Below, one piece after another: positions 47,675 through 58,983 of a DNA stretch of 64,000 nt; position 1 is the first letter of the stretch, and each line of letters starts with the position of its first letter. The position numbers were made by a program, and so were the translations under genes. Below the pieces are notes generated by a model. It ran no database searches and had not been told where the DNA came from. It saw only the letters and a program-made list of their open reading frames with translations. Source of the stretch: Astrothelium macrocarpum (Eukaryota > Ascomycota > Dothideomycetes > Trypetheliales > Trypetheliaceae); contig JAGEMR010000002.1 in NCBI GenBank assembly GCA_021030915.1, positions 372,001-436,000 of the forward strand. The letters are read 5' to 3'.

Positions 47675-49115
47675 ACGTGAGGGACACTACATCTTGGTGG
47701 TCTAGTCGTACCACTTGTGTCTTTTGAGATATCTGCTTTTCTAGAAGTATTTAACAACACTATTAAGAGGGTAGAGAAACAATACAATTTTAGACCGATG
47801 CAAAAGCACTTCACGGGCCAATTCCGTGATCCAAGTGACGTCCGTTCTTCCGCATTAAACTGACAGACTCTCTCGTGATGGCAGAAATCGACGATAGAGA
47901 TTTGTCTAATAAACAGGATCCACTAGGGATAGGACTAAGCGCACTGTAAAGCGCACTGTAAAGCGCACTGTAACGCGCAACACAAGGTCCTTCATGTAAA
48001 GCTGAGCAAGAGTGTAGTAAGTACAGGTATGCAGAAGCCAGGAGGAGCAGTTGAAGCAGACACCCAACCGAAGTTAAGCTAAGCAAGGAAAGTTTGATTT
48101 TGCTTCTGATGGTATCACCAATATGGACAGATGCGAACAGAAATTGGAAACCCCAAGACCAGCTCGGCAACTGAGCCTTCGCTTTACCTGGCCGCAGCAA
48201 ATTCAGGGGGTTGCCGGTCGCCCCCAAAATGGGGGCCGATCTCGTCGCCATGAAGTCGCGAATGCACGATCCATCATGACAAACTTATGCGCAATGACGT
48301 CGCTTTCTAATTACAACCGCCGCGATTACTGTAATGGATGGTGAAGGTACCTCCGTACATATTTTGATCCCTGGAACCCAGTCTGTACAGCGTACCATCT
48401 GTGACTTAACCTTCTGCTTGAACACGGCTTGTCTATATCAAGAGGACTATGTGTTATTCCAAGATTGATCGAGGGTAGTCTAATCACTTTATCCGCAAAA
48501 TGCAGCCTTGTGCTAGAGCTTGGATAGGATCAAGCTGAAACATGTGGCTTTGGACTTCACTAGTTGAACAGCTGTCCCACATTCATATCGTCAGTCACGG
48601 CCTCTCCCTGCCGTGTCCGTGTGTATTTTCGGCCCCTCGGCTTTCTTGTTGAGTTACGATTGGAGCCTGCTCGATTTCTTTGCGTGTAATCTTGAGGCTG
48701 CCTCCCGTGTCGCCAAAGTATCTCCCATATTTAAAAAAAAAAAAAAAAGATGGACCAGTCATCTGCATCAATTTCTATCGCGTTAAAAGAATTCAATATC
48801 CCTGGCTTTCAGATTTGCAGTTCATACTCGTCTTGTCGAGCACCAGTGGATATGCCCGATGACATGCACGATAAACATTCCAAGCCGGAATCGAAGGAGG
48901 ATATAAGGTATCCCGGAAAGACCGAAGCAGGCAAAAGATGCGCTAGACTTAACTTAATGAGGAAATATAGGCAACTAGATCATCCTTTTCCCAGCCGCTC
49001 TTCAGGCAGGGCAGACCCGTCCAGGTCCGTTCATCGACTACATTAATCACCTCAGCTTGGTCCTTGTACTGGGCACTCCTCCCACTCTCATGTTTCAATT
49101 CCATTTTGGCTCAAA
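47675..49115. other. Intergenic region with short repeats
   Basis: Holds three tandem copies of AGCGCACTGTAA (about 47938..47975) and an A-run near 48.73 kb. A frame starting at the ATG at 48750 (MDQSSASISIALKEF) is open for 98 codons. It shows no family signal and I do not call it. Confidence 0.5.
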
Positions 49116-52100
49116 ATGGCGAATGCGTCCGATAACAAACATGATGAATCTCCTGAGAACAAATTTGACAAATCTTCTAAGCTAAAGTCGCAAGAGGACA
49201 GCTCAGACCCAGTCGTAGATCAATTCAAATCTCAGTCTGATCCGAGTGAAATAGCCAAAACATCCGAAACAAAGAATTCGAAATGGTCAACAGACACGAG
49301 CAGCCTCCTCATAGGTGCCGCGGCAGGCGTCGCCGCATCAGGTTTGATGTACGCTATATCACGCGTATTCCAATCTGATTACCCCAAGAGCGAAGCTGTC
49401 AGCACATCTCCGCCACCGACAGCACCAAAAGCCTTGTTACCTGCAAATGATTTGGACTCTGCATTCGACAACTTGGTACAGTTACGAGGGTTCGACAAAT
49501 GGCAGCCGCAATTTAAAAGCCTACGACGGCTATTCGAGGTTTGGCAAAAGCAACGGGTAGAGTTCAGAAAACAGCGTGCTTTACTACATGCCCTCATTTT
49601 CTCTGAAGATGGAAAGGCCGCATCTGATTTCGCAGAACACTACCATGGCGTCCTCGTTTCTGCTGGCGTTTTGTCTGCTGACGAACATCTTGTTCTCGCC
49701 AATGGGACCAATGACGAGCTCTTGAAAAAAGTGAATGGGCGCGGAATGTTTTTGATCCAAAATTCGGAGAAAATGTCGTCTAAGGCAATTACAAAATTGG
49801 CGTCGAGAATGCGCTCACAAGAAATCGTCATTGTTGCCAACTATACCAAGAATCAGCAGAAAATGCCAAAGGAGTTCGAAGATAGCTTCTTCTTGCGCTT
49901 TGACTTTCTCGAAGGAGTTTCCCAATCAGCTGTTCCCAAGGTCCTAGAAGCTATCGGGAACCGGTTGGAACAGAAGAACTTGAGATTGCAAGGGGGCTTG
50001 GAAGGCCAGTACGCACAATCATTTGCGACCCAAATTGCCAGTCGCGAGAACGAAGACGAGGCCGAAAGCACCATGGAAGAAAGATTAGACCGAGCCCTCA
50101 GAGGTGTAACGGAGAGACAAAACATGCGCCTTGCGCTAAATGATGATGATAGCACCGATGCGGATACGTCTTTAATCTCGAGAGAGGATCTATTTGGCCG
50201 GGCCCCGGACATTACCTCTTTTCAGACAGGCCCGTGGCAGGAACTGCAAAATATGGTTGGTCTAGAAGAGGTCAAAGCCTCTGTGAAGTCATCTCTGAAT
50301 GGCTTGTTACTTGATCATTATCGAGAGATCGATGGCTTCAAACCTATTCGTCCGGGCTTGTGTAAACTTTTTCTTGGGCCCCCAGGAACAGGTAAATTAC
50401 TCTATCCATTCTTGGATGAATGTGCGGTGGGATAGGCACTTTAGCTTACACGCAATGTTTAGGGAAGACGACCGTCGCCAAGCTCTATGGCAAAATTCTT
50501 AGTGAACTGGGTATCTTATCATCAGGAGACTTTGTCTCCAAGAATGCAACGGATTTTATTGGCAAATACATCGGAGCGTCCGAAAACAAAACCAAGAAAA
50601 TCATCAGAGGGGCCAAGGGAAAGGTTCTCATGATAGACGAAGCATACATGTTGGACCCTCATCGAAGTAAATTCAGTGCTGGTGCTGACCCGTATCGGCA
50701 AGCTGTCATTGACACAATTGTTGGAGAGGTTCAAAATTCCTCGCGAGAGGATATCTGCGTAATTATGTGTGGTTACAAAGACCCGATGGAGCGCATGTTA
50801 GAAAACGCTAATCCTGGACTTGCACGTCGCTTTCCCATGGCTGATGCTTTCGTGTTCCAAGAATATAGCCTCTCACAGCTGGAGCAAGTTCTCGATCTAA
50901 AGATGAAAGATGACGATTTGAGAATGACCGACGAAGCGAGGGAGGTAGCACTGGATATGTTGAAGCTTGCTAAGCAGCGAACAAACTTTGGTAACGGTGG
51001 CGAAATCACAAACCTCCTTGGCCAAGCGACAATGCAATATCAAGGTCGCTTTGGCAACTTGCCTGCCGAAGAGCGCACCGGAAGCGTCTGTTTCCAGCCA
51101 GAGGATATCAACCCCAGTTACAAACGAACTTCCGAAATTGAAGACGAAGTCGAGCGATCATTCAACGACTGGGATGGGGCTACTGACGTGAAGAACCGCT
51201 TCAAAACGCTTGCTCGTCAGGCTGATTCCCTTCGACAGAGTGGTCGAGATGTCGCGTCATTTATGCAATTCCAATTTGTTGTTAAAAGTGCCCAGGACGC
51301 TGAGCGATTGAAATTAGCGAGAAGGGTAGCTTGGCTTTACCATTCATTGAGACTGCTCCTTACCAAGGATGTAGTAGAAATTTCAGCGCGAGACATGATC
51401 TCCAGTCATCTTGGTAGACCTATTGGTGGGGGCATTGATCGGTATTTAAAAGATCAAGATGGCCTAACGTCCCCAAGCCCATCCAAATTGATGGAGAAAG
51501 CCCTGGGGAAGGTTTTATTCATCAATCATGCACATTGTTTGGCTCATTCGGAAAGTGGTCACGCCGCTGATTCCATTCGCAGTTTCAGAGAAGAATTGGT
51601 CAAAACAATCAGTAAGCCGCAATTTCTTGGCAAGCTGGTCGTCATTCTTGCTGGAGATGAGAGATCAATTGATGGAATGCTCCATGCGGATTCTGGGCTT
51701 GCAAGCCGATTCCGAATTCACATATGTATTTACGACTTACCTAAGGATGTTTATATTTCGCTCCTTCGAACACAGGTTCAGGTGGAAGGCATGTCTCTTG
51801 TTTTGATGAAGGATGAGCAAAATGAGGTTGAAAAAGCTTTCGAGGTCTTGTGTCGATCAGAGCAATGGAATACTGAACAGGACATCGAAATTATTGCCAA
51901 TGACCTCATCGGAAAGGTTTTTGAGAAGGAGCAACATGACGATTCGCCGAAGATCACTGGTTCTGACGTGCTTCATTCTCTAAAAAGCCTATTCCCTGGC
52001 CAGTTACAACATGCGCTATCTCGTAAGTCACCACCAGGAGCACCTATGAATACCAATGAATCCAGGCTGTTGGTGCACAACAAACGTCACCAAAAACAAG

Positions 52101-54312
52101 ACCGTGCTTCTGAGGTTAGCGATAACACACCTTCGACAGCAGAAGATGATTCATCCGATAAATTTCACTATCCGAAGCTTTCAGAGGGCCGCTACATCCG
52201 TGTCTTACATCTCTTACCGGCAGATGACCACGATAAACCTATCAAGGGTCAGCTTGGGGAGCTTTTGCTTGCAGATGTGCCTGAGCAGCAAAGGCAATTT
52301 GACGCCGTTTCCTACGTATGGGGAACTCAGTTTAGGTCTGAAAAAATTATGTGTAATGACAAGACACTCTGGATTACTCCTAACTGCGAGCGTGCACTGC
52401 GGGACTTGCGACAAAAGCAGCAATCCCGTATCGTTTGGATAGACGCAATCTGCATCAATCAGGAGTCCATCCAAGAACTTGATGACCAAGTCTCTCTCAT
52501 GGGTGATATTTACAGGGCTGCGTCACACGTCTATATTTGGCTTGGAGCGGGCTCCCCTGAAAAGGACGCTGCTGTCAATCGTTTGCAAAAGCTTTGCGAT
52601 CCCCAAAATGATCAATATCGAGGTAAGTCACGGAACTCTTTACAATTCCGTCCGATTGCTAAAGCCTGCAAGGCAATGCGGATGACTTTTTCGCTGTGAA
52701 GCAAGTTATGGAGCATGAATGGTGGCGAAGAATGTGGACCTTTCAAGAGTTTATTTTGGCATCGCAGCCGGTGCTTGTCATTGGAGACGTGCAAATTCTT
52801 TGGCAAGATTTCTATACTTTGGCGACGAAACGCTTTGGCCAAGCAGATCTATCAAGAGGGACAAAAATAAGGACAGCGCTGCAATCACGTGAAAATGCAA
52901 CAATCGATACAATCCTCCAGGATCTCCTCCAAGGTCGGTCTGATGAAACTGATCAAGTACGGTCCTTCGTGCACATGTTGCCGTCATGGTTAGAGATTTT
53001 AGACTCCGTTTTGTGTCGCAAGGCGTACCAAGAGAGGCTCCGAATCTCGCCTCGTCCTATTTTCATGAGCTATTTCTTACTCAAAGCTCGTAACCGCAAT
53101 GCGAAGGATCCAAAAGACAAAATCTATGGATTACAATGTCTTGTAAAGCTTTGCGGATTTGATGTTCCTGACGTTGAATACTCGAAAACAACGGCAGAGA
53201 TTTACGAGGAAGTTACCTACTCCATTGTGTGGCAATCGAAGTCGTGGTGGATATTGTCACACCTCTTCAACAAACATAGAACGTCAACACTCGGTTTGCC
53301 GTCCTGGGTACCCGACTTCAACTCTTATGCCATCTGGCATCAGCATGGTACTTTGCGTCTCCGAAATCTCAACGCCTTAGAAGAGCGCTTAGAGGGCCAA
53401 GAACAACAAGCGACACGATATGTTGACCAATTTTTCCGACTTGATGAACTCCATGATGGCAGCATTGCTACCATCGCAGTTTTCTTGTGGACTGTGACAG
53501 ACGCGACCTCCGAAATGCCCTCGCATTCCACCTTGGACACGTCCTTCGATGAATGCTTTGAACAAACACCGTCCGAAGTACTTGAAGAAGCAATTGAAGA
53601 GTTTCTCTTTACCTTAGCCAGATGGCTGAGGTCAATGGAGACCACCGACACCAGTCAAATCGCCGAGGACTCGGCTACTGATGCAATAGTGCTCGACGAA
53701 ACGAATTCACCAAGTTACCCATCTGCGACGATCAAAGCCATTGCTTGTGCCTTCTCCCGATCATTCATTAAGCATGGAAATTTCATCGAAGCGCCCAGGA
53801 GTGAACTTGAAGCTTTGCTCGTGATGATCCTCAGCAACGTTCGAGCTTGCATCTCTCCGGATCCGGCACATCGATGCAGTACATGTAAGACCACGACTGC
53901 TCATAGCGGTGACGAAGCCGTCCAGCATTTTAGGCAGAGTATACACAGCCAGGATGCCCGTGGCATCTATTATATGATTCACTGGCTATACGTTTGTGCA
54001 GTCGATCACGCTCTGTTTCGTACCGATGCTACAGAACACTGCTCGGGTCACTTTGGATTCTGTAGGAACCTACCCAGGCCAGGAGACAATGTCATCTTGC
54101 TCCCCGGCCTTGCTGACCCGGTGATCGTTCGACGACAGTCAAGCTCCCAAGGTCTCGAATATTATCGCATCGTTGGAGTGACTACAGGCATGATAGGAAC
54201 GCCCACCTTTGACGAAGATAGTACGGAGGCCGACACAACATTTTGTTTCGGCAAGTGTCCTGAGATGGGGAGTTCGGAACATCATGAGGTCCGGACGTTG
54301 TACTTGATGTAG
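49116..54312 (+). CDS. Membrane-anchored AAA+ ATPase (CbxX/CfqX type) fused to a HET domain
   Basis: Three exons, 49116..50391, 50463..52622 and 52673..54312, join in frame to give 1691 aa. The first 60 residues are charged and are followed by one membrane segment (SSLLIGAAAGVAASGLMYAI, about 64-83). A first AAA+ module has Walker A GPPGTGKTTVAK, formed exactly across intron 1 (about 425), Walker B VLMIDEAYML (about 482), and arginine/lid sequence NPGLARRF. A second module is degenerate: it keeps SGLASRFRIHI but lacks a Walker A, and its Walker B reads VLFINHAH. From about 1000 comes a HET domain with FDAVSYVWGTQ, IVWIDAICINQ and, across intron 2, EWWRRMWTFQEF. The last 480 residues are HET-associated sequence of no known fold. 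HET domains drive regulated cell death in vegetative incompatibility; the combined role here is inferred. Confidence 0.88.
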
Positions 54313-55273
54313 AGATGTACATTGATTTCTGTGCCTGTGTACAGGGAACAAACTGATAGATATTTAAAGATGATGATTCACTTAGTCATGGAGTCTGTCA
54401 CAAGTTATGGCACCAGCAAGACTGTCTAGGGAGCTATGTATACTGTACTGTTTGGAGTCTTTGTCTTGAATATTTAAATCGTTGAATATATATGATTATA
54501 CCTCTCCAGAAGATTTGATTCTTTAATCTTTCAAAGCACTCAGCTGACGCTTTCGTAGTTGTGGATACAGTTGGCAGTTCCCTTTACAGAAGAGCCTTAT
54601 CGACCATTCAATCATCGGCAGAGCAGTCAAAATGTTAGCTGACTGTTGTCATCGATATTGCCTCCTTAAGCCGGACTTCGGTATCCATGCGGAGGGAAGC
54701 TCGCTTCTGTTTGCTGGTTCCAAGTACTTTATTTATTACTTCAGCCATTGCTCTCGAGTTAAGCAGAGTGGCTTTTTGGCATCCTCTTTGGGGGCTGAGG
54801 AGGGTGAAAGGTACCGCCTTGATAGTCGGAAACTTTGTTAGGCGAGAAGTAGAAAAGAGTAGCGTCACAAGCAAGGGAATGCTGCAAGCACGGCGTCATC
54901 GGTTTCTCTCAGCTTACGGCAATATGCACTTTTGGATAGCCATAAGCAAGAACGGCGCGCGAGATGTACCACGAGCTGTAACCCACGCGAATGCAAGGAG
55001 GAATGGCAAGCAGAGTTTAGTGCGTGCATACAACGATACTAGTCCAAATTAGGAGAAGTCCTGCAGACGGGAATCATTTTAACCTTTTCACAAACTTGTC
55101 AAGCCATTCCCTGGACGTTCTCTTCTATCGCTGTTTTGGCTCTATCTCCTACTATACATATTACTATCGCACAATAAGCTACTACGGTCATGCGCGCTTC
55201 AGATAGACGCGATCTACATATGTCATGAATTATTCTGGATCAAGTACCATCGAAGCTTGATATAAAGCAGCAA
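54313..55273. other. Intergenic region, no supported gene
   Basis: Frames of up to 121 codons exist (for example from 54687) but lack family motifs or splice support. Confidence 0.45.
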
Positions 55274-55899
55274 ATGGTGTCTATTTCAATTTCTTTTCCG
55301 AACATTGCTAATGGAATTGGAAGCTCAGGATATCCTTCAAATTCTACCCACTCCTTACGCAACCACGGTACCGCAGCTCCGAATTTGAAGGAGGCCCATC
55401 TCCTGCAGGTGGACAAGTGTTGCTACTTGAAACCATGTCTCGATGAAGTGACCGCAGGAAGCTATGCTCAGGTATGCCACCTCATTCTACAAATCTCAAA
55501 ACAGAAACTTCACTTCATCTCAATAACTATTCATCGTGTCGCGGTCTTTCATGTTTTGTAATGATAGACTCGACCAAGGAAGAACAAAGGTATATTGTTC
55601 TGTTGAGGTTTGAGGATGGAACTTTGTGTAGCCTAACCATGCCCCGAAGAGCTACAGGTCGAAAAGAAGTCACAGCGAGTTCCAATACAATCCATCCATT
55701 TATTTTGTCAGAACCTGATAGATCATACCTTTACCCACAATGCCTTTCAATGTCCCGTATCATACTGGACTTATGGACGAGTCTAGAGTGTTTGGATCAT
55801 ACAAAACTCAGACTGTGCACAGCCGTGTCTGTCGAGTTTGGTAAGATCTTGCTACAGGGCAGAGTACACGAATTGGTGACCGGGCTCTTCGGTGGGTGA
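55274..55899 (+). CDS. Hypothetical small protein, possible two-exon gene
   Basis: A TATAAAG lies just upstream (55261..55267). Exon 1, 55274..55471 (MVSISISFPNIANGIGSSGY...), can be spliced in phase 0 through a GTATGC donor and a CCAAG acceptor to exon 2, 55579..55899 (EEQRYIVLLRFEDGTLCSLT...), giving 172 aa. The two parts have protein-like composition and no membrane segment. I recognise no family. The intron choice is a guess, and the TATA is very close to the ATG. Confidence 0.35.
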
Positions 55900-56039
55900 A
55901 ATTGTACACAGAATCAGTTGTGACAGAAGAAGCCTGGGCAGGTGCCGACTTTCCCTATGTTCAACAACATTTAAAAAGTAGAAAATCATGCCCTATGTTG
56001 TTTTTCTGCCACAGATTGTGGCCATCGATCAAGATCTTA

Positions 56040-57731
56040 TCAAGCCGTTTGAGAAGCATCCTTTTGGATGACCATATCAGCCCCCATCTCCGCGACAGCA
56101 TACATCACTGCCTGATAATGAGCCGCCACAGGGGCTGGAAACACGCTCGCATCGCACACACGCAATCCCTTCGTCCCTTTGACCATCATCTCCGCGTCGA
56201 CCACGCTCCCAGCACACGCCCCGCCTGACCCGTGATATAAAGTCGCGCTAAATTGCCTTACTCTATCGTCAAGCTCTGCGTCCGAGCTGTCCTTACTCAA
56301 CGGCGGCCATCCGTCGGGCGGTCGCTCCTCCGTCACAAACTCGCGCGCGGCTTGGGAGGCCATCACTCGCTGCATGTGTCGTAACGCCGTACGCATGATG
56401 GTGCGGTCAGTTGATGTGGAATAGTAATTAGGGTCGATGAGCGGATCAATAGCGGGGTCCATTGGAGAGGAAGGGGAAAGTATAATGGTCCCACGGGAGG
56501 TTGGAAGCAGGCATAATGTCACAGTCGAGATGTGGGTGCCATCGAAGGGCGCGCTGAAGGCGGGATTGCCACGGCCAAGGATAGTGTAGCCGATGAGGAG
56601 CTCGTAATGAGCTCTATCAACGTCGGCGTGACGATCAATGAGAGCACTGGGAAGGGACGAGTTGCTGGCGTCGGATTCGAGGGTAGCAGAAAGGGTCACA
56701 CGAGGTATAGAGCTTGTGGCAATCCAGTCGAATGGTAATCCAGCGGCGTGAATTGGGTTCTGATCAAATTCGGGGCAGCCCGCACTGAGCCCTTGAGCAG
56801 GGTCACGCAGTTTCCAAAATTGAACACAGGATATGTGGTCGGAGAAATTGGTTCCTACAGTAGGATTGTCAACGACAATAGGGATATCGTGCCTTGAGAG
56901 GCTACTAGATGGACCAATACCAGACATGAGCAGCAGTTGAGGTGTACGGTAGGCGCCACAGGATAGGATGACCTCTTTCTTGGCCGTTACTACACGATCG
57001 GAGCCAATATCAATACCCGTTGCGCGTGGAACGCCATTGTCGATGGTAAATAGGATTCGATGAGCCAGTGTGGAAGTCAGAATCTGGACACCAGAGAGAT
57101 CGTACGCCTGTCCAGCGGGTTGACGAACTCCATTACGCCAATTCTCGCACCAAGACGCTATGCCAAGTGGGTCGCCTGCGTTTGAATCAGGATTCTCTTT
57201 TAAGTCAGTGTCCAAAAAAGCTTTGTGGACTTGTTGACGCAGAGGATAGGCTCGGCCCGTCATCGTATGTATAGGGCCATCGAAGCCATGCTGGGAGTAG
57301 TCGGCGTGAGGATTGTGATAGTGTTCACTACGGCGAAAGTACGGGAGTAGCCCCTGGTAGCTCCATCGTTCGTCCCCTATCATTTCGGCCCATATATCGT
57401 AATCATGCTTACTACCGCGAGTCCAGAGACCGTAATTGACAGCGCTCGAGCCTGAAAGGACTCTACCACCACAATTGTAGATCTGCCGTCCATTCAAATG
57501 TTGCTGCGGTACGGTCATGTAGTTCCATTCCAACCCGGTACGATGGAGACGAGGTGCTGCAGACGGTGTTTCGACGAGCTCATTCTTGTGTGCATCAGGT
57601 CCCGCTTCGATTAGGATGACTGATGGGTTTGAGGGAGATTGGCTAATACGTGAAGCGAGTACGCAACCGGCAAGACCTCCTCCTACTACTACGACATAGT
57701 CCGCTGTAAGGCTATTGTTCATCATATTCAT
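56040..57731 (-). CDS. GMC family FAD-dependent oxidoreductase
   Basis: Glucose-methanol-choline type alcohol or sugar oxidase/dehydrogenase. Intronless, 563 aa. The FAD-binding Rossmann start VVVVGGGLAGCVLASRI is at residues 13-29, followed by ILIEAGPD and the GMC signature region GGRVLSGSSAVNYGLWTRG. The C-terminal domain has YHGSGGACAGSVVDAE in place of the common YHxxGTCRMG pattern, and VAAHYQAVMYAVAE, which carries the second active-site position (His near 539). There is no signal peptide, so it is probably intracellular. The substrate is unknown. An in-frame ATG a few codons later (MMNNS) is equally possible as a start. Confidence 0.9.
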   Translation of the reverse strand: MNMMNNSLTADYVVVVGGGLAGCVLASRISQSPSNPSVILIEAGPDAHKNELVETPSAAPRLHRTGLEWNYMTVPQQHLNGRQIYNCGGRVLSGSSAVNYGLWTRGSKHDYDIWAEMIGDERWSYQGLLPYFRRSEHYHNPHADYSQHGFDGPIHTMTGRAYPLRQQVHKAFLDTDLKENPDSNAGDPLGIASWCENWRNGVRQPAGQAYDLSGVQILTSTLAHRILFTIDNGVPRATGIDIGSDRVVTAKKEVILSCGAYRTPQLLLMSGIGPSSSLSRHDIPIVVDNPTVGTNFSDHISCVQFWKLRDPAQGLSAGCPEFDQNPIHAAGLPFDWIATSSIPRVTLSATLESDASNSSLPSALIDRHADVDRAHYELLIGYTILGRGNPAFSAPFDGTHISTVTLCLLPTSRGTIILSPSSPMDPAIDPLIDPNYYSTSTDRTIMRTALRHMQRVMASQAAREFVTEERPPDGWPPLSKDSSDAELDDRVRQFSATLYHGSGGACAGSVVDAEMMVKGTKGLRVCDASVFPAPVAAHYQAVMYAVAEMGADMVIQKDASQTA

Positions 57732-58300
57732 TCTATGTTCAGAAAGTTCTCATGATAGTGTACACGAAAGCTTGGCGGCAAGCTGTATCAAAGAAAGATT
57801 GGATTTAATGACTGATCCACCAGCCTCTCCATGGACGCTGTCGAGCTCATAGATGTTAGCTTTGGGTCAATTTAGCCTATATGATGCTGGATGACGTTTT
57901 ATACGGGCTATACCAATGGAATCCAGTTCGTCTTATGCTGATGTTCAGCCGCATGTGCCGCAATTCTATTCTTCATAAAATCAAGATAGTGCAACATCAG
58001 TCGATCGACTAGCAAAATTGAAGGCAATACTTGCCGTAGGAGATAAGCGTTTCTAGCCTTGATGATTAATCATCATTGATGATGGTTGATTTTCCTGAAC
58101 GTGGGTTTTGCATGTTGAGGACTTGAGGTCCGAATATGTCTTCTCTCGAAAAAAATAGTGGGAGGGAGGGGTTTCGTTAGAAATGCAATGCCGAGAGTAA
58201 ACAGACTGAAAGCCGTCTACTCAAATATACTTGTTTTTTAGATTGTCCCACACAGAATGACCGTGAATTTAATAAACTGAGGCTCACCATATACCATTTA
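57732..58300. other. Intergenic region, no supported gene
   Basis: Presumed promoter of the GMC gene and 3' flank of the small secreted protein gene. No motif is recognised. Confidence 0.5.
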
Positions 58301-58741
58301 CTAATTGTCACTGTTGTCGCTGTTGTCGCCTACAGACTCCTCACCCAGGTCATAATCTAAATCCAGGCATCGGGCCATCATAGGCGAATCGCCCATGTCA
58401 GTTATGCATGTTTCATTCTTACCACAATCAACCGTGCCGACAGTGTATTTCTTGTCAGATGGTCGCTGACACACAATGGCATATTGCTCTTTTCCTGGAA
58501 CTGTTTCTAGACATTTCGACATTTTGAATCTCGTATAGGTGGGCTCCATCCCAGGAGCCGGACATTTGCCTTCTGAAAACGTTACACCTCGTTTTTCCCA
58601 ATGTCCTGAATTGATTGGCGTATTGTCGGATTGTTCGAAATTACGCTGGTAAATATCGATATCGGGCTTATTTATAAAAGGAGATGCCAATGACTTAGCC
58701 ATAAAGATGGCAATCGCATGATAAACAGTTGAAAATTTCAT
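58301..58741 (-). CDS. Small secreted cysteine-containing protein, candidate effector
   Basis: From the ATG at 58741 the frame encodes 146 aa. It begins with a signal-peptide-like stretch (MKFSTVYHAIAIFMAKSLAS) and then has six cysteines in a mature part of about 120 residues (GKCPAPG, SKCLETV, IVCQRPS, VDCGKNETC, ARCLDL), consistent with three disulfides. The tail is acidic (DLGEESVGDNSDNSDN). No known family is recognised. The frame stays open upstream to an ATG at 58975, only 8 bases from the start of the divergent Tfb4 gene; the downstream start is preferred because it gives a secretion signal and a normal promoter gap. Confidence 0.55.
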   Translation of the reverse strand: MKFSTVYHAIAIFMAKSLASPFINKPDIDIYQRNFEQSDNTPINSGHWEKRGVTFSEGKCPAPGMEPTYTRFKMSKCLETVPGKEQYAIVCQRPSDKKYTVGTVDCGKNETCITDMGDSPMMARCLDLDYDLGEESVGDNSDNSDN

Positions 58742-58983
58742 GTTCTGAAGCTTTCGAATATGCCAAGGATGGTTCCTTTTTATCGTGACAATATTTGGAA
58801 TGTAGCATTTTGAAAGAGCTGCCCAAGCATCCGCAACACCGAAACATGACGTCGTTTTTAGAGTTCGGCCGACATTTTTCCAAGCTTTGCGTCGCATCCA
58901 ATCCTGATACGGTGCTCCCGAGACCAGAAAACCCCAGTTGACCAGTCTACACATGTGCATCCGGTAGGATCGCATAGACGAAT

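Noticed and set aside
48750..49046. 98-codon frame starting MDQSSASISIALKEF
   Set aside because: Follows an A-run, has no recognised motif, and lies in the probable promoter of the AAA-HET gene.
54687..55052. 121-codon plus-strand frame
   Set aside because: A hydrophobic N-terminus is suggestive, but the rest is basic and low in structure, and an equally long antisense frame exists.
58742..58975. N-terminal extension of the small secreted protein
   Set aside because: It would place the start 8 bases from the divergent TFB4 ATG and bury the signal peptide; kept only as an alternative.
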